A DNA stretch of 53,017 nt from a virus. Each line of letters begins with the position of its first letter. Position 1 is the stretch's first letter. The stretch covers positions 1 to 53,017 of the IMG/VR virus record IMGVR_UViG_3300042465_003316. One strand, given 5' to 3'. Below the pieces are notes generated by a model that had not been told where the DNA came from, did not search any database, and saw only the letters and a program-made list of their open reading frames with translations. Positions 31,878 to 40,359 of this stretch are shown here, in pieces. A program made the translations under genes and the position numbers.

Positions 31878-32380
31878 TGGATCAGCTACTTAATATGCTC
31901 AAGGGCTTTGCCCCCACCATTGCTACTGCGGTGGCTGGCCCCCTTGGTGGCGCGGCTGTGTCGATGATTGCAAAAAAGTTCGGCGTTGAGGACTCTGTAG
32001 CTGCTGTAGCCCAAGCCATTGCCGGTGACCCAGAGGCAGGCAAGAAGCTGCGCGAGATGGACATGGAGTACGCCAAGTTGCACCTTGAGAACGTCAAGGG
32101 TGCGCGTGACATGCAGGCTGCTGCGCTCGGTCAGTCGGATGTGTTCTCCAAACGGTTCATCTACTACTTTGCTGCCTTCTGGTCAGTGTGCGCGGTTGTT
32201 TACATTGCGTGCATCACCTTCGCCACCATCCCAGAGCAGAACGTCCGCTTTGCCGACACCATCCTTGGGTTCCTGTTGGGGACTGTCGTTGCCACAATTT
32301 TGAATTTCTTCTATGGCACCAGCAAGAGCAGTCAAGACAAGACCGACAAGATGGCTGAGATGGCAAAGGAAATGCGATGA
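31877..32380 (+). CDS. holin (GTA 3TM holin family-like)
   Basis: The ATG at 31877 overlaps the previous stop and gives 167 residues. The N-terminal half (MLKGFAPTIATAVAGPLGGA, then AIAGDPEAGKKLREMDMEYA) and two membrane segments (FIYYFAAFWSVCAVVYIACI at about 94-113 and GFLLGTVVATILNFFYG at about 132-148) fit the GTA_holin_3TM family. It overlaps the endolysin gene by 4 bp. It forms the lesion that releases the endolysin. Confidence 0.85.
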   Translation: MDQLLNMLKGFAPTIATAVAGPLGGAAVSMIAKKFGVEDSVAAVAQAIAGDPEAGKKLREMDMEYAKLHLENVKGARDMQAAALGQSDVFSKRFIYYFAAFWSVCAVVYIACITFATIPEQNVRFADTILGFLLGTVVATILNFFYGTSKSSQDKTDKMAEMAKEMR

Positions 32381-32886
32381 AAGAGAACTTTGTTGATGCG
32401 CTGGCCCACGTACTGAAACACGAGGGTGGCTTTGTAAACCACCCCAAAGACCCCGGTGGTATGACGAATCTGGGCGTGACCAAGGCTGTCTGGGAAGAGT
32501 GGGTGGGCCGTGAGTCCAACGAGAAAGAGATGCGCTCCCTGACGCCCGAGATGGTGGCCCCGCTGTACCGTAGGAAGTATTGGGACAAGATTCAGGGCGA
32601 TTCACTGCCCGATGGTCTGGACTACGCGGTGTTCGACGCCGCCATCAACAGTGGCCCGGGAAGGGCCGCCAAGTGGCTCCAGACGGTCGCGGAGGTCACC
32701 CCTGATGGTGCCATAGGCCCGAAGACCTTAGCGGCTATAAACGCCAAGCCGGTCCAGCAGTTGATCACCCAATATAACGATACGCGGTTACAATTCTTGG
32801 AGGGTCTTCCGACGTGGGGAACCTTCGGCAAGGGTTGGGGAAACCGGGTAGCGCAAGTCCAATCGCTCGCTTCTCAATTAGCCTAG
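32377..32886 (+). CDS. endolysin, GH108 lysozyme with peptidoglycan-binding end
   Basis: This is a 169-residue protein. It starts MKENFVDALAHVLKHEGGFV with the catalytic Glu of the E-G-G-F motif at residue 16, then PKDPGGMTNLGVTKAVW, YRRKYWDKIQGDSLPDGLDY and VFDAAINSGPGRAAKWLQ. The C-terminal part (TPDGAIGPKTLAAI) is the family's peptidoglycan-binding helix block. It cleaves the murein glycan chain during lysis and is coupled to the holin. Confidence 0.93.
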   Translation: MKENFVDALAHVLKHEGGFVNHPKDPGGMTNLGVTKAVWEEWVGRESNEKEMRSLTPEMVAPLYRRKYWDKIQGDSLPDGLDYAVFDAAINSGPGRAAKWLQTVAEVTPDGAIGPKTLAAINAKPVQQLITQYNDTRLQFLEGLPTWGTFGKGWGNRVAQVQSLASQLA

Positions 32887-32894
32887 GAGCAGCC

Positions 32895-33116
32895 GTGGAT
32901 ATACAGGTGTTTTTTAATATCGTTTTGGGCCTCGTCGCTTTCTTAGGGGGGTGGGTGGTAAATAGCATCACCCGAGCCATCGACAGGCTTGATGCGGACG
33001 TCCGATCCCTGCAAAAAGAGTTTGTAACCAAGAGCGATTACCATCGGGACATCGACGAGATCAAGGCTATCTGCAAACAGATTTTTGACAAACTTGATGC
33101 TAAGGCTGACAAATGA
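32895..33116 (+). CDS. small membrane protein with coiled coil
   Basis: I choose the GTG at 32895 behind TAGGAGCAGCC; an upstream start at 32814 would lie in the endolysin gene. The 73-residue product has one transmembrane segment (FFNIVLGLVAFLGGWVVNSI, residues about 6-25) and a charged coiled-coil tail. It may be a second holin-like or spanin-like protein. It overlaps the next gene by 4 bp. Confidence 0.75.
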   Translation: MDIQVFFNIVLGLVAFLGGWVVNSITRAIDRLDADVRSLQKEFVTKSDYHRDIDEIKAICKQIFDKLDAKADK

Positions 33117-33754
33117 CTACGCCTGCCGCCGCGCTAACTTACGACAGCCTCACCTCCACGGTGCTCCAGTACCTAGAGCGTACCGATCCAGCGGTGGTCG
33201 CCTTCATACCCACGGCCATCATGCTGGCCGAGTTTGAGATCGCAGAGAACATAAAGACACTGGGGCAACTACTGGTGGCGGATGGCACTATGAACATCAA
33301 CAACCCTGTGATTGCCAAGCCGGCGCGTTGGCGTAAGACGGTATCCATGACCCTTACGACGACGGCGGGGCAGAAGCAACCCCTGTACTTGCGTAAGCTG
33401 GAGTATCTCAGCAGCTATGCCCCAGATGTAACGGCTTTGGATACCCCTCTTTACTACGCAGACTATGACGCGGATCATTGGTTTGTGGCGCCCACGCCGG
33501 ATTCGGCTTTTGCGTTTGAGACGTTGTGCTACACCCGGCTCCCGCCGTTGGCATCGGACAACCAGACAAACTGGCTCACGCGAAATGCCCCTAACGCTAT
33601 GCTGTATGGCACCCTAAAACAAACCGCGCCGTTCCTCAAGGACGACGCTCGGTTACAGGTATGGGGCGGCCTGTTTGACGCCGCCATGGCCGCGCTTAAA
33701 GTAGAGGACCAGCTTCGAGTTGGCGATCGTCAGGCCATCGTACAGGACTCCTAG
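33113..33754 (+). CDS. phage adaptor protein (SU10-like)
   Basis: This is a 213-residue protein with LTYDSLTSTVLQYLERTDPA, then FIPTAIMLAEFEIAENIKTL, and ends DAAMAALKVEDQLRVGDRQA. It matches the small helical adaptor proteins that sit below the portal in SU10-type and related podoviruses. The window thus has two adaptor-like genes, this one and the discoidin-bearing one at 25909. Confidence 0.75.
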   Translation: MTTPAAALTYDSLTSTVLQYLERTDPAVVAFIPTAIMLAEFEIAENIKTLGQLLVADGTMNINNPVIAKPARWRKTVSMTLTTTAGQKQPLYLRKLEYLSSYAPDVTALDTPLYYADYDADHWFVAPTPDSAFAFETLCYTRLPPLASDNQTNWLTRNAPNAMLYGTLKQTAPFLKDDARLQVWGGLFDAAMAALKVEDQLRVGDRQAIVQDS

Positions 33755-33756
33755 CC

Positions 33757-34992
33757 ATGACCTCGTATATCAATCCCTTTTCGGGTCAGACGATTAGCCC
33801 CTCGTCGACCAGTTATGAGTCGTTGACGATCAGCAGCAACACGACGCTGCAGTGGCCGGTGAACGGCAACAACAACACCCCGGTCAGCAACATCATCGAT
33901 GTGACAGCCACCGTGGCGAGCCTATTGCTGCAGCTTCCGCCTGCAACGCAAGTGTCTACCGGGCAGTCGGTGTTAGTCCGTAACGTAGGCTCAAACACCT
34001 TCACGGTTGCCGATAATTCCGGCAACACCATCGTGTCCATCGCGTCGGGTATTGCGAACTTTATCTGGCTCATCGACAACACGACCACCAATGGGGTCTG
34101 GGCTTCGGTAGTGTTTGGGGCGGGCACGTCATCGGCAAATGCCTCCGCGTTGGCTGGCGCTGGGCTGGTGGCATCCGGGCTAACCCTCAACCAGTCATGC
34201 CCGGTAGTGACGTATAACTCTACCGGCAACATCTCCGTTAATGATCGTGCTGGGTTGGACGTGTGGGCCGGCGGCGCTGGGTCGCTTACGCTCCCATCGG
34301 CAGGGACGGTAGGCGCTAATTGGTTTGTGACAATCCGCAACGGCGGCACCGGTGTGCTGACAATTTTCCCCAACGGCTTGGACCTAATCGATGGGAATGC
34401 AAGCCAGCAGTTGCAGCTTACGGAATCCCTGACGGTGGTGTCCACCGGCACCGGGTGGGATACCTTCGGCATAGGCCGGTCGAACAGCTTCGTGTACACC
34501 CAACTCGCGCTGACGGTAACAGGGGGCACTCTGACCCTCACCTCCGTACAGGCCGCCAACACGATCCAGTTCTATTCGGGCGCTCTTACGAGTAATCAGG
34601 TGGTAGTGGTCCCGTCCACGGTGCAGTTGTACTCGATCACCAACAGCACGACAGGCGCTTTTACCTTCGTAGTGAGGACGGCATCGGCGGGTGCCGCTAC
34701 GGTCACCATATCGCAGGGCGACTCCCTGATAGTTATCTGCGACGGCACGAACGTCTATAACGCCGCTTCGGGGTCATCCAGCAGTATTGTGTCGCTCACC
34801 GTCGGCAACGGCAGCTTGGCGGTGCCCTCCATCAAGTTTTCGGGGGATTTGAACTCTGGTTTTTACTTGCCGTCTTCAGGTAAGGTAGGTTTTGTAATCG
34901 CCAACACCGAGGTGGGGTACTTTAACGCCTCGGGCCTCACTATGGCGGGGACGGTAACTGCCCTTGGTGGCATCAGCGGAGGTACCTTCTAA
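33757..34992 (+). CDS. beta-rich tail/fibre-like structural protein
   Basis: This 411-residue protein is rich in Thr, Ser, Gly and Val. The C-terminal 60 residues (IKFSGDLNSGFYLPSSGKVG and EVGYFNASGLTMAGTV) are a typical fibre shaft signature, also seen in the 27273 protein (DENTGIFFPAADT). The middle has FTVADNSGNTIVSIASG-like strands. Its stop overlaps the next start (TAATG). It is probably a fibre or spike linked to the nozzle. Confidence 0.75.
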   Translation: MTSYINPFSGQTISPSSTSYESLTISSNTTLQWPVNGNNNTPVSNIIDVTATVASLLLQLPPATQVSTGQSVLVRNVGSNTFTVADNSGNTIVSIASGIANFIWLIDNTTTNGVWASVVFGAGTSSANASALAGAGLVASGLTLNQSCPVVTYNSTGNISVNDRAGLDVWAGGAGSLTLPSAGTVGANWFVTIRNGGTGVLTIFPNGLDLIDGNASQQLQLTESLTVVSTGTGWDTFGIGRSNSFVYTQLALTVTGGTLTLTSVQAANTIQFYSGALTSNQVVVVPSTVQLYSITNSTTGAFTFVVRTASAGAATVTISQGDSLIVICDGTNVYNAASGSSSSIVSLTVGNGSLAVPSIKFSGDLNSGFYLPSSGKVGFVIANTEVGYFNASGLTMAGTVTALGGISGGTF

Positions 34993-37013
34993 TGACCCAA
35001 AAAGTCATTGCGATGGAGATTCCGGCGGGTATTCAGCGGGATGGAACAAGATTCAATTCGCCTTGCTTTACAGACGGCAAGTGGGTGCGCTTTCAACGCA
35101 ACCGGCCCCGCAAGATTGGCGGTTATGACGCCGTGTTCCTGAACGCCACGGGGGTTTCCCGGGGCATGACGATGACCGCCGTCAACGGCTTCAACTACGT
35201 GGTGTCGGGCTACAACAATGGCCTTCAGCAGTGGATCACCGGCTCCAGTGGGGGCATCGGGTCGGGGCCGTATAACTATCTTCTGAACAACTTTACTGCC
35301 AGTGACAATAACCTGTGGCAGTTTGATATCGCCTACGATTCAACCGGCAACAACACCAACAACATGGTGGCGCATCCCGGGCAGAATCTCAGGCACATAA
35401 CGGCGAGCACCAACACCCCGGTGCTGTACGGCACCTTTCCAAGCGGCTTTGGCATCTTGACGGGGGTAACGATAACCGGGGTTGCTGGCACGTTTGCGTG
35501 CTCCTTATCGAGCGTCGCCCTTATCGTTAATCAGCAGATCACGATAAGCGGTACCTTCGGCGGGACCGGAAGCATAGCCGGTTACACCAACCCCACAACG
35601 TACTTCATCATCGCCACCGACGGCTCGTCGACTTTTACGCTGTCGACCAGCTTTGGCGGAACTCCTGTCACCACGACGGCGGGCACGCCCACCGGCCTGA
35701 CCTTTACCGCCATCGCCTCGATGTCCAAGGTCGGTTTGTTCACGGCGGCAGCAACAACCAACGGCACCGCTGTTTTGACTTTAGCGGCTGCCAACGTGCG
35801 CGTGGGCGCGGGGCAGAGCGTATCGGGCACCGGCATACCTGCGGGTACCACGGTGCTATCCGTATTGGGCGCCGCAGTCACCATGTCCGCCGCCGCAACG
35901 GGCAGCGCCAGCATCGTCGCTACATTCGACAACAACATCGCCGTGTCGGGCGGGTGCGTGGTGCTGCACCCCTACCTGTTCATCTACGGCAACAACGGCC
36001 TGATCCAGAACTCTAGCGCCGGGGATTTTTCTAACTGGGTGTCACCGGACGCCAACTCCAACAACGTGGCTACTGGCAAGATCGTCAAGGGGTTACCCAT
36101 CCGGGGCGGCTCTACGTCCCCCTCAGGCCTGTTCTGGGCCTCTGATGCCCTCATCCGCGTGTCCTTCCAGCCGTCCTCCGCTGGAGGTATAAACTACTTC
36201 TGGACGTACGACTTGGTGAGCAGCCAGACGTCCATCATGTCGTCCAGCAGCGTCATTGAGTACGACGGCATTTACTACTGGGCTGGCGTAGACCGGTTCC
36301 TAATGTACGGCGGTCAGGTGCAGGAGATCACCAACGAACTGAACCAGAACTACTTCTTCGACAACGTAAACATGGTCCAGCGCCAGAAGGTATGGGCCAC
36401 CAAGGTGCCCCGGTACGGGGAAATCTGGTGGTTCTATCCCAAGGGTGACGCCACCGAATGCACGGACGCCATTATCTACAACGTGCGCGAGAAGACGTGG
36501 TACGACGCCGGGGAGGCGCTGGGCGCCCGACGTTCAGCCGGCGTGTTCTCTGAGGTGTTCCCGAAGCCCCTGTGGGCCGGCAACGAGGCTAACGGTGCAG
36601 GCACGTACACCCTGTGGCAGCATGAGACGGGCTATGACGACATCAACCTGACCTCCGTGACGGCCATTGAAAGCTACTTCGAGACTAACAGCATCGGAAC
36701 CATGGGTGGGCTGGTGGGCAGCCAGCAGCAGCCCGGGGATAACCTGTGGACCCGGTTGGAGCGCATCGAGCCCGACTTCGTGCAGACCGGCACTATGAGC
36801 GTGATCGTAACCGGCGAGGGCTACGCCGACGACACCACGGTGGAGTCGGAGCCGTACCCCTTTACGCCGTCCACGTTGAAAATAGACATGCGTGAGCAAC
36901 GCCGGGAAATGCGACTGCGGTTCATCTCAAATGAAGCCGGCGGCACGTATCAGACGGGCCGAATCTTGCTCTCCATGACGACTGGTGATACACGCGGGAC
37001 AGGCAACCCATGA
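34992..37013 (+). CDS. tail nozzle/tail tubular-like protein with beta modules
   Basis: This is a 673-residue protein. The start (EIPAGIQRDGTRFNSPCFTD, then WVRFQRNRPRKIGGYDAVF) and the end (TMSVIVTGEGYADDTTVESE, then REQRREMRLRFISNEAGG) are typical of podoviral nozzle or P22 gp10-like tail proteins. Residues about 154-312 contain two exchangeable beta modules, one with TTYFIIATDGSSTFTLSTSF and one with VSGTGIPAGTTVLSVLG. It probably forms the lower tail channel. Confidence 0.8.
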   Translation: MTQKVIAMEIPAGIQRDGTRFNSPCFTDGKWVRFQRNRPRKIGGYDAVFLNATGVSRGMTMTAVNGFNYVVSGYNNGLQQWITGSSGGIGSGPYNYLLNNFTASDNNLWQFDIAYDSTGNNTNNMVAHPGQNLRHITASTNTPVLYGTFPSGFGILTGVTITGVAGTFACSLSSVALIVNQQITISGTFGGTGSIAGYTNPTTYFIIATDGSSTFTLSTSFGGTPVTTTAGTPTGLTFTAIASMSKVGLFTAAATTNGTAVLTLAAANVRVGAGQSVSGTGIPAGTTVLSVLGAAVTMSAAATGSASIVATFDNNIAVSGGCVVLHPYLFIYGNNGLIQNSSAGDFSNWVSPDANSNNVATGKIVKGLPIRGGSTSPSGLFWASDALIRVSFQPSSAGGINYFWTYDLVSSQTSIMSSSSVIEYDGIYYWAGVDRFLMYGGQVQEITNELNQNYFFDNVNMVQRQKVWATKVPRYGEIWWFYPKGDATECTDAIIYNVREKTWYDAGEALGARRSAGVFSEVFPKPLWAGNEANGAGTYTLWQHETGYDDINLTSVTAIESYFETNSIGTMGGLVGSQQQPGDNLWTRLERIEPDFVQTGTMSVIVTGEGYADDTTVESEPYPFTPSTLKIDMREQRREMRLRFISNEAGGTYQTGRILLSMTTGDTRGTGNP

Positions 37014-37240
37014 GGATTGCGCAGGTCTACGACCCCCGCAATCTCACGTGGGACGCATGGTGTGCGCTCATGTCCGAGTTGTTTGCGGCAAACCAGCTTG
37101 GCGTTTCACCGGAAAGCGAGTGGCACCAGTGGGCGGACGCGGTGTCCGGTATCGGTCGATTTGCGGGGGTTCCGGGCAGCACCGGCTTCGGAACATGGCA
37201 AGATTGGGCCTTCGCCTTCGCAAATGCCTTACGACGGTAA
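37010..37240 (+). CDS. small tail-region protein
   Basis: This 76-residue protein overlaps the nozzle gene by 4 bp (ATGA). It has VYDPRNLTWDAWCALMSELF, FAANQLGVSPESEWHQWADA and a FGTWQDWAFAFANALRR end, with seven tryptophan residues or more. This compact Trp-rich protein is usual behind nozzle genes. Function is unknown. Confidence 0.8.
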   Translation: MRIAQVYDPRNLTWDAWCALMSELFAANQLGVSPESEWHQWADAVSGIGRFAGVPGSTGFGTWQDWAFAFANALRR

Positions 37241-37251
37241 GATAAAGCACC

Positions 37252-40200
37252 ATGAACATCCTAGAACTAAAGCGCAGCGCCCGGGGATACTCCTACCGCG
37301 AAGGCGGGGATCAGTTTAACTATCCAACAACAGCGCCATCAACACTTGGGACTTACCAAGGCGATGACGAGAGTAGGTACCCTGCGGTTGTTCAACCTGC
37401 GCCCGTTGTGGTTGCTCCACCTGTAATTGCTCCATCTGCGCTCTCCGTAGTACAACCTACTGTTGCAGCGGGAATTGCCAAAAACGGCCCTTCTGCGGGC
37501 CAACAGTTAGGAGCTGTTATTGGTAGAACGGGAGGCGGCGGTCCCAATGTTGATATTCCGGTTACCGAATACATCGAGGCATACGAATCCGTTAACCCTG
37601 ATGGGACCATCAACAGGTACGACACCCAAGGGAATTTCGTTACCACGTATACATCGAATGGCAGCGATATTGTTGGTGACTTTTTTGCCGGGATCGACTC
37701 TTCGTTGGGGTTGTCTAGCGGGCTTACCTCTATTGGCAAGGGTTTAGAAAACTTGGACAACACCTTGGGCTTGTCTAGAAACGCCCCGGCCATTGTTGGT
37801 ATGGCTGCTTCGTACTTTTTACCCGGGATCGGGCAGGCGCTTGGGCAGTCGTTGGTAAACGCCGGGGTTCTTACGGGTGCAGCCGCCACCCCCGCTATGG
37901 CAACAACCATAGGCACAGCGTTAGCGCAAACAGGGGTTAGCGTAGCTCAAGGACAACCCCTAGACAAAGCTCTTGGCAGCGCCATCATTTCTGTAGGATT
38001 GGGGGCTTATGGCGCAGATATAAAATCAGCCATAGGCCAAATAACCACTAACCCGATTGCTCAGAACGCCATTTTTAAAGCTGGGACTGACGTTGTAACC
38101 GCAGTGGCCCAAGGCAAAAGCGGGGATGAAGTGCTGCAGGGTATTGGGCAGTCTATAGTTTCTACGGTAGCTAACTCTGCCGCCACTGAAGCTGTAAAGA
38201 ACATCCCCGGAATAGATAACTTATCCCCTGCCCAACAGAACATCGTTAAGACTGGCATTGCCACCTCCATCCAAGGTGGCGACGGCACTAAGTCGATGCT
38301 CAATTCTGCGATCAACGCAGGGGCAAACTACGTACTAGACGCGGTGACAGCTACCCCCGGTGCATCCGCAGCTAACCCCATGTCACAAGACCCGGCGCAA
38401 CGGGCTGCGTCCGCAGACACAACAGCAAGCGCCACCACACCCACCCCAAGCATTACAGACATCCTCGCTGATGCAAGATTGAGCGAGCCTAATCTATCGC
38501 CCGAAACGGTCGCGGATATTCTTGGCACGCCGGGAGAGGTTCAACCGGGGTATGTTACCGCAGGGCTTGATACTGGGGTTGTAAGCGATGCTGGGGGCGG
38601 CGGTGGCGCACCTGCTTATATTAGTAGCGGGCGTCCTATCTACTCCGAGGACAGCCGCGCATCAACTGTCGTACCACCTGAAGGTTTTGAGGTCTTATCC
38701 GCAGAGAAAGCTGATAATAAACCTGCCGGATCGTATTACGACGCGGAGTTGAATGCTTGGCTTACACCACAAGCGCCGTACCCAATCGAGTCTGATATTC
38801 CCGACTACCTTGGCACGGGTTCGGACGCGGTTGACTTGCCCGACGAGCAAATTCCGAGCGATAAGGTTACGACGGATTTTGAAGATTTAGTAGCCGCTGG
38901 TGTCGATCCTAATTTGGCTCTTCAACTAGCCATGCAGGGGAATACCGGCACCGGTTCTGTGGCCGGTGGCGGCACAGGCGGTGCTACCGGCGGCGGTGGC
39001 GATCTGACGGATGGTGGGGGTCTACCCTCAACGGTAGTCGACATCCCAGATTACATCGGGGGTGGCGATCTGACGGATGGTGGGGGTCTACCCTCAACGG
39101 TAGTCGACATCCCAGATTACATCGGGGGTGGCGATCTGACGGATGGTGGGGGTCTACCATCAACGGTAGTCGACATCCCAGATTACATCGGGGGCGGTGA
39201 CCTGCCCGGTGGCGGCGGGGGTCTACCATCAACGGTAGTCGACATCCCAGATTACATCGGGGGTGGTGGCGCTCTGCCACCGCTATCCGACTTGCCCTTG
39301 ACGGATGTTGGGTCGCCCGGGCCTGTGACAAACGTAATCGCCGACCTGCCGCCACTATCCGACTTGCCCTTGACGGATGTTGGGTCGCCCGGGCCTGTGA
39401 CGGAAGTAATCGCGGATACTCCCGCGCCGGTGACCCCGGTGACCCCGCCGCCAGTGACCCCGTTGCCAGTGACCCCGGTGACCCCCGTCAAGCCAACCGT
39501 TACACCGACTGTTACGCCAACCGTTACAAGCAGCGGTGGGCTGCCCACTTTAAAATACTCAGACCCGTCTGTTATTTCCGGGGGCGGCCTTCTACACGTA
39601 GGGAAAATGGGGCAAGATATGAACGACCGTCAGCTAAAACAACTCTACGACAGTATCGTAAAAGACACCTCACCGGATTACGACTACGTGGAGGACACGA
39701 AACCAGAAACGGTGGATATTCTCAGAGCAAATACCCTGCCCTTTTCCACGCCGCAGCCCAACTACTCAGGATTCTCGGGGTACTCAGGCTACGCCCAAGG
39801 CGGCCCGGTTCAGAACCTCGCCGAGGGTAGCCAACCCGACCAGTCCTACGCCGTGCGGGACACCATGGCCGCACTGAAGGGCCTCGGCGCCTTGGGGTTC
39901 GATGGTAAGCCCGATCGGCCCCAGCTACTGAAGCAGGGCCAGATGGGTGGGACCCACAACCCCAAGGTGCTTCCCCAGCTTGCGGCACTCCTGCGGGCCC
40001 GGGGAATGACGCTCGCCGAGGGCGGGCAGCCGGACGACCACACCCACCCGAACTACGACGGCGTGCCCCTGCTGCGCACGGGGGGCCTGAGCGGCTTGGG
40101 TGGCAAGTACGTGGAGGGCAAGGGCGACGGCACCAGCGACGATATCGCGGCGATGCTTGCCAACGGTGAGTACGTGTTTTCGGCGGACGTGGTGGCGGCA

Positions 40201-40359
40201 CTGGGGAACGGCTCGAACAAAGCCGGAGCGGAAGAACTTGACAGGATGGTGCGAGCCATCCGCTCCCGGGCCCGGTCTGCGCCACCGGACAAACTGCCCC
40301 CGGATGCCAAGTCTCCGCTAGAATACCTGAAGTCCTCAAAGGGGAAAACGCATGGCTGA
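37252..40359 (+). CDS. large internal virion/tail protein with tandem repeats
   Basis: This is a 1035-residue protein. Residues about 140-365 have hydrophobic helices (AIVGMAASYFLPGIGQALGQ) as in ejection proteins. Residues about 580-760 are tandem repeats and a Thr/Pro linker. The C-terminus (GTSDDIAAMLANGEYVFSAD, then VVAALGNGSNKAGAEELDRM) is a widespread phage domain near tail and ejection genes. It contains YAQGGPV (847) and LAEGGQP (921). The N-terminal two thirds use AT-richer codons than the C-terminus. It is likely a structural protein delivered through the tail. Confidence 0.8.
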   Translation: MNILELKRSARGYSYREGGDQFNYPTTAPSTLGTYQGDDESRYPAVVQPAPVVVAPPVIAPSALSVVQPTVAAGIAKNGPSAGQQLGAVIGRTGGGGPNVDIPVTEYIEAYESVNPDGTINRYDTQGNFVTTYTSNGSDIVGDFFAGIDSSLGLSSGLTSIGKGLENLDNTLGLSRNAPAIVGMAASYFLPGIGQALGQSLVNAGVLTGAAATPAMATTIGTALAQTGVSVAQGQPLDKALGSAIISVGLGAYGADIKSAIGQITTNPIAQNAIFKAGTDVVTAVAQGKSGDEVLQGIGQSIVSTVANSAATEAVKNIPGIDNLSPAQQNIVKTGIATSIQGGDGTKSMLNSAINAGANYVLDAVTATPGASAANPMSQDPAQRAASADTTASATTPTPSITDILADARLSEPNLSPETVADILGTPGEVQPGYVTAGLDTGVVSDAGGGGGAPAYISSGRPIYSEDSRASTVVPPEGFEVLSAEKADNKPAGSYYDAELNAWLTPQAPYPIESDIPDYLGTGSDAVDLPDEQIPSDKVTTDFEDLVAAGVDPNLALQLAMQGNTGTGSVAGGGTGGATGGGGDLTDGGGLPSTVVDIPDYIGGGDLTDGGGLPSTVVDIPDYIGGGDLTDGGGLPSTVVDIPDYIGGGDLPGGGGGLPSTVVDIPDYIGGGGALPPLSDLPLTDVGSPGPVTNVIADLPPLSDLPLTDVGSPGPVTEVIADTPAPVTPVTPPPVTPLPVTPVTPVKPTVTPTVTPTVTSSGGLPTLKYSDPSVISGGGLLHVGKMGQDMNDRQLKQLYDSIVKDTSPDYDYVEDTKPETVDILRANTLPFSTPQPNYSGFSGYSGYAQGGPVQNLAEGSQPDQSYAVRDTMAALKGLGALGFDGKPDRPQLLKQGQMGGTHNPKVLPQLAALLRARGMTLAEGGQPDDHTHPNYDGVPLLRTGGLSGLGGKYVEGKGDGTSDDIAAMLANGEYVFSADVVAALGNGSNKAGAEELDRMVRAIRSRARSAPPDKLPPDAKSPLEYLKSSKGKTHG
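39001..39420 (+). repeat. coding tandem repeats, 66-bp and 72-bp units
   Basis: Units of 66 bp start at 39001, 39067 and 39133 (DLTDGGGLPSTVVDIPDYIG plus two residues). A fourth unit at 39199 differs at its start (DLPGGGGG). Directly after, two 72-bp units at 39277 and 39349 encode PPLSDLPLTDVGSPGPVT plus six residues. The first three 66-bp copies are nearly identical, so they are recent. All stay in frame. Confidence 0.9.

Noticed and set aside
39001-39264. Regular repeats resembling a CRISPR array
   Set aside because: The units are direct, contiguous and in frame in a virion protein, with no unique spacers. There is no cas gene.
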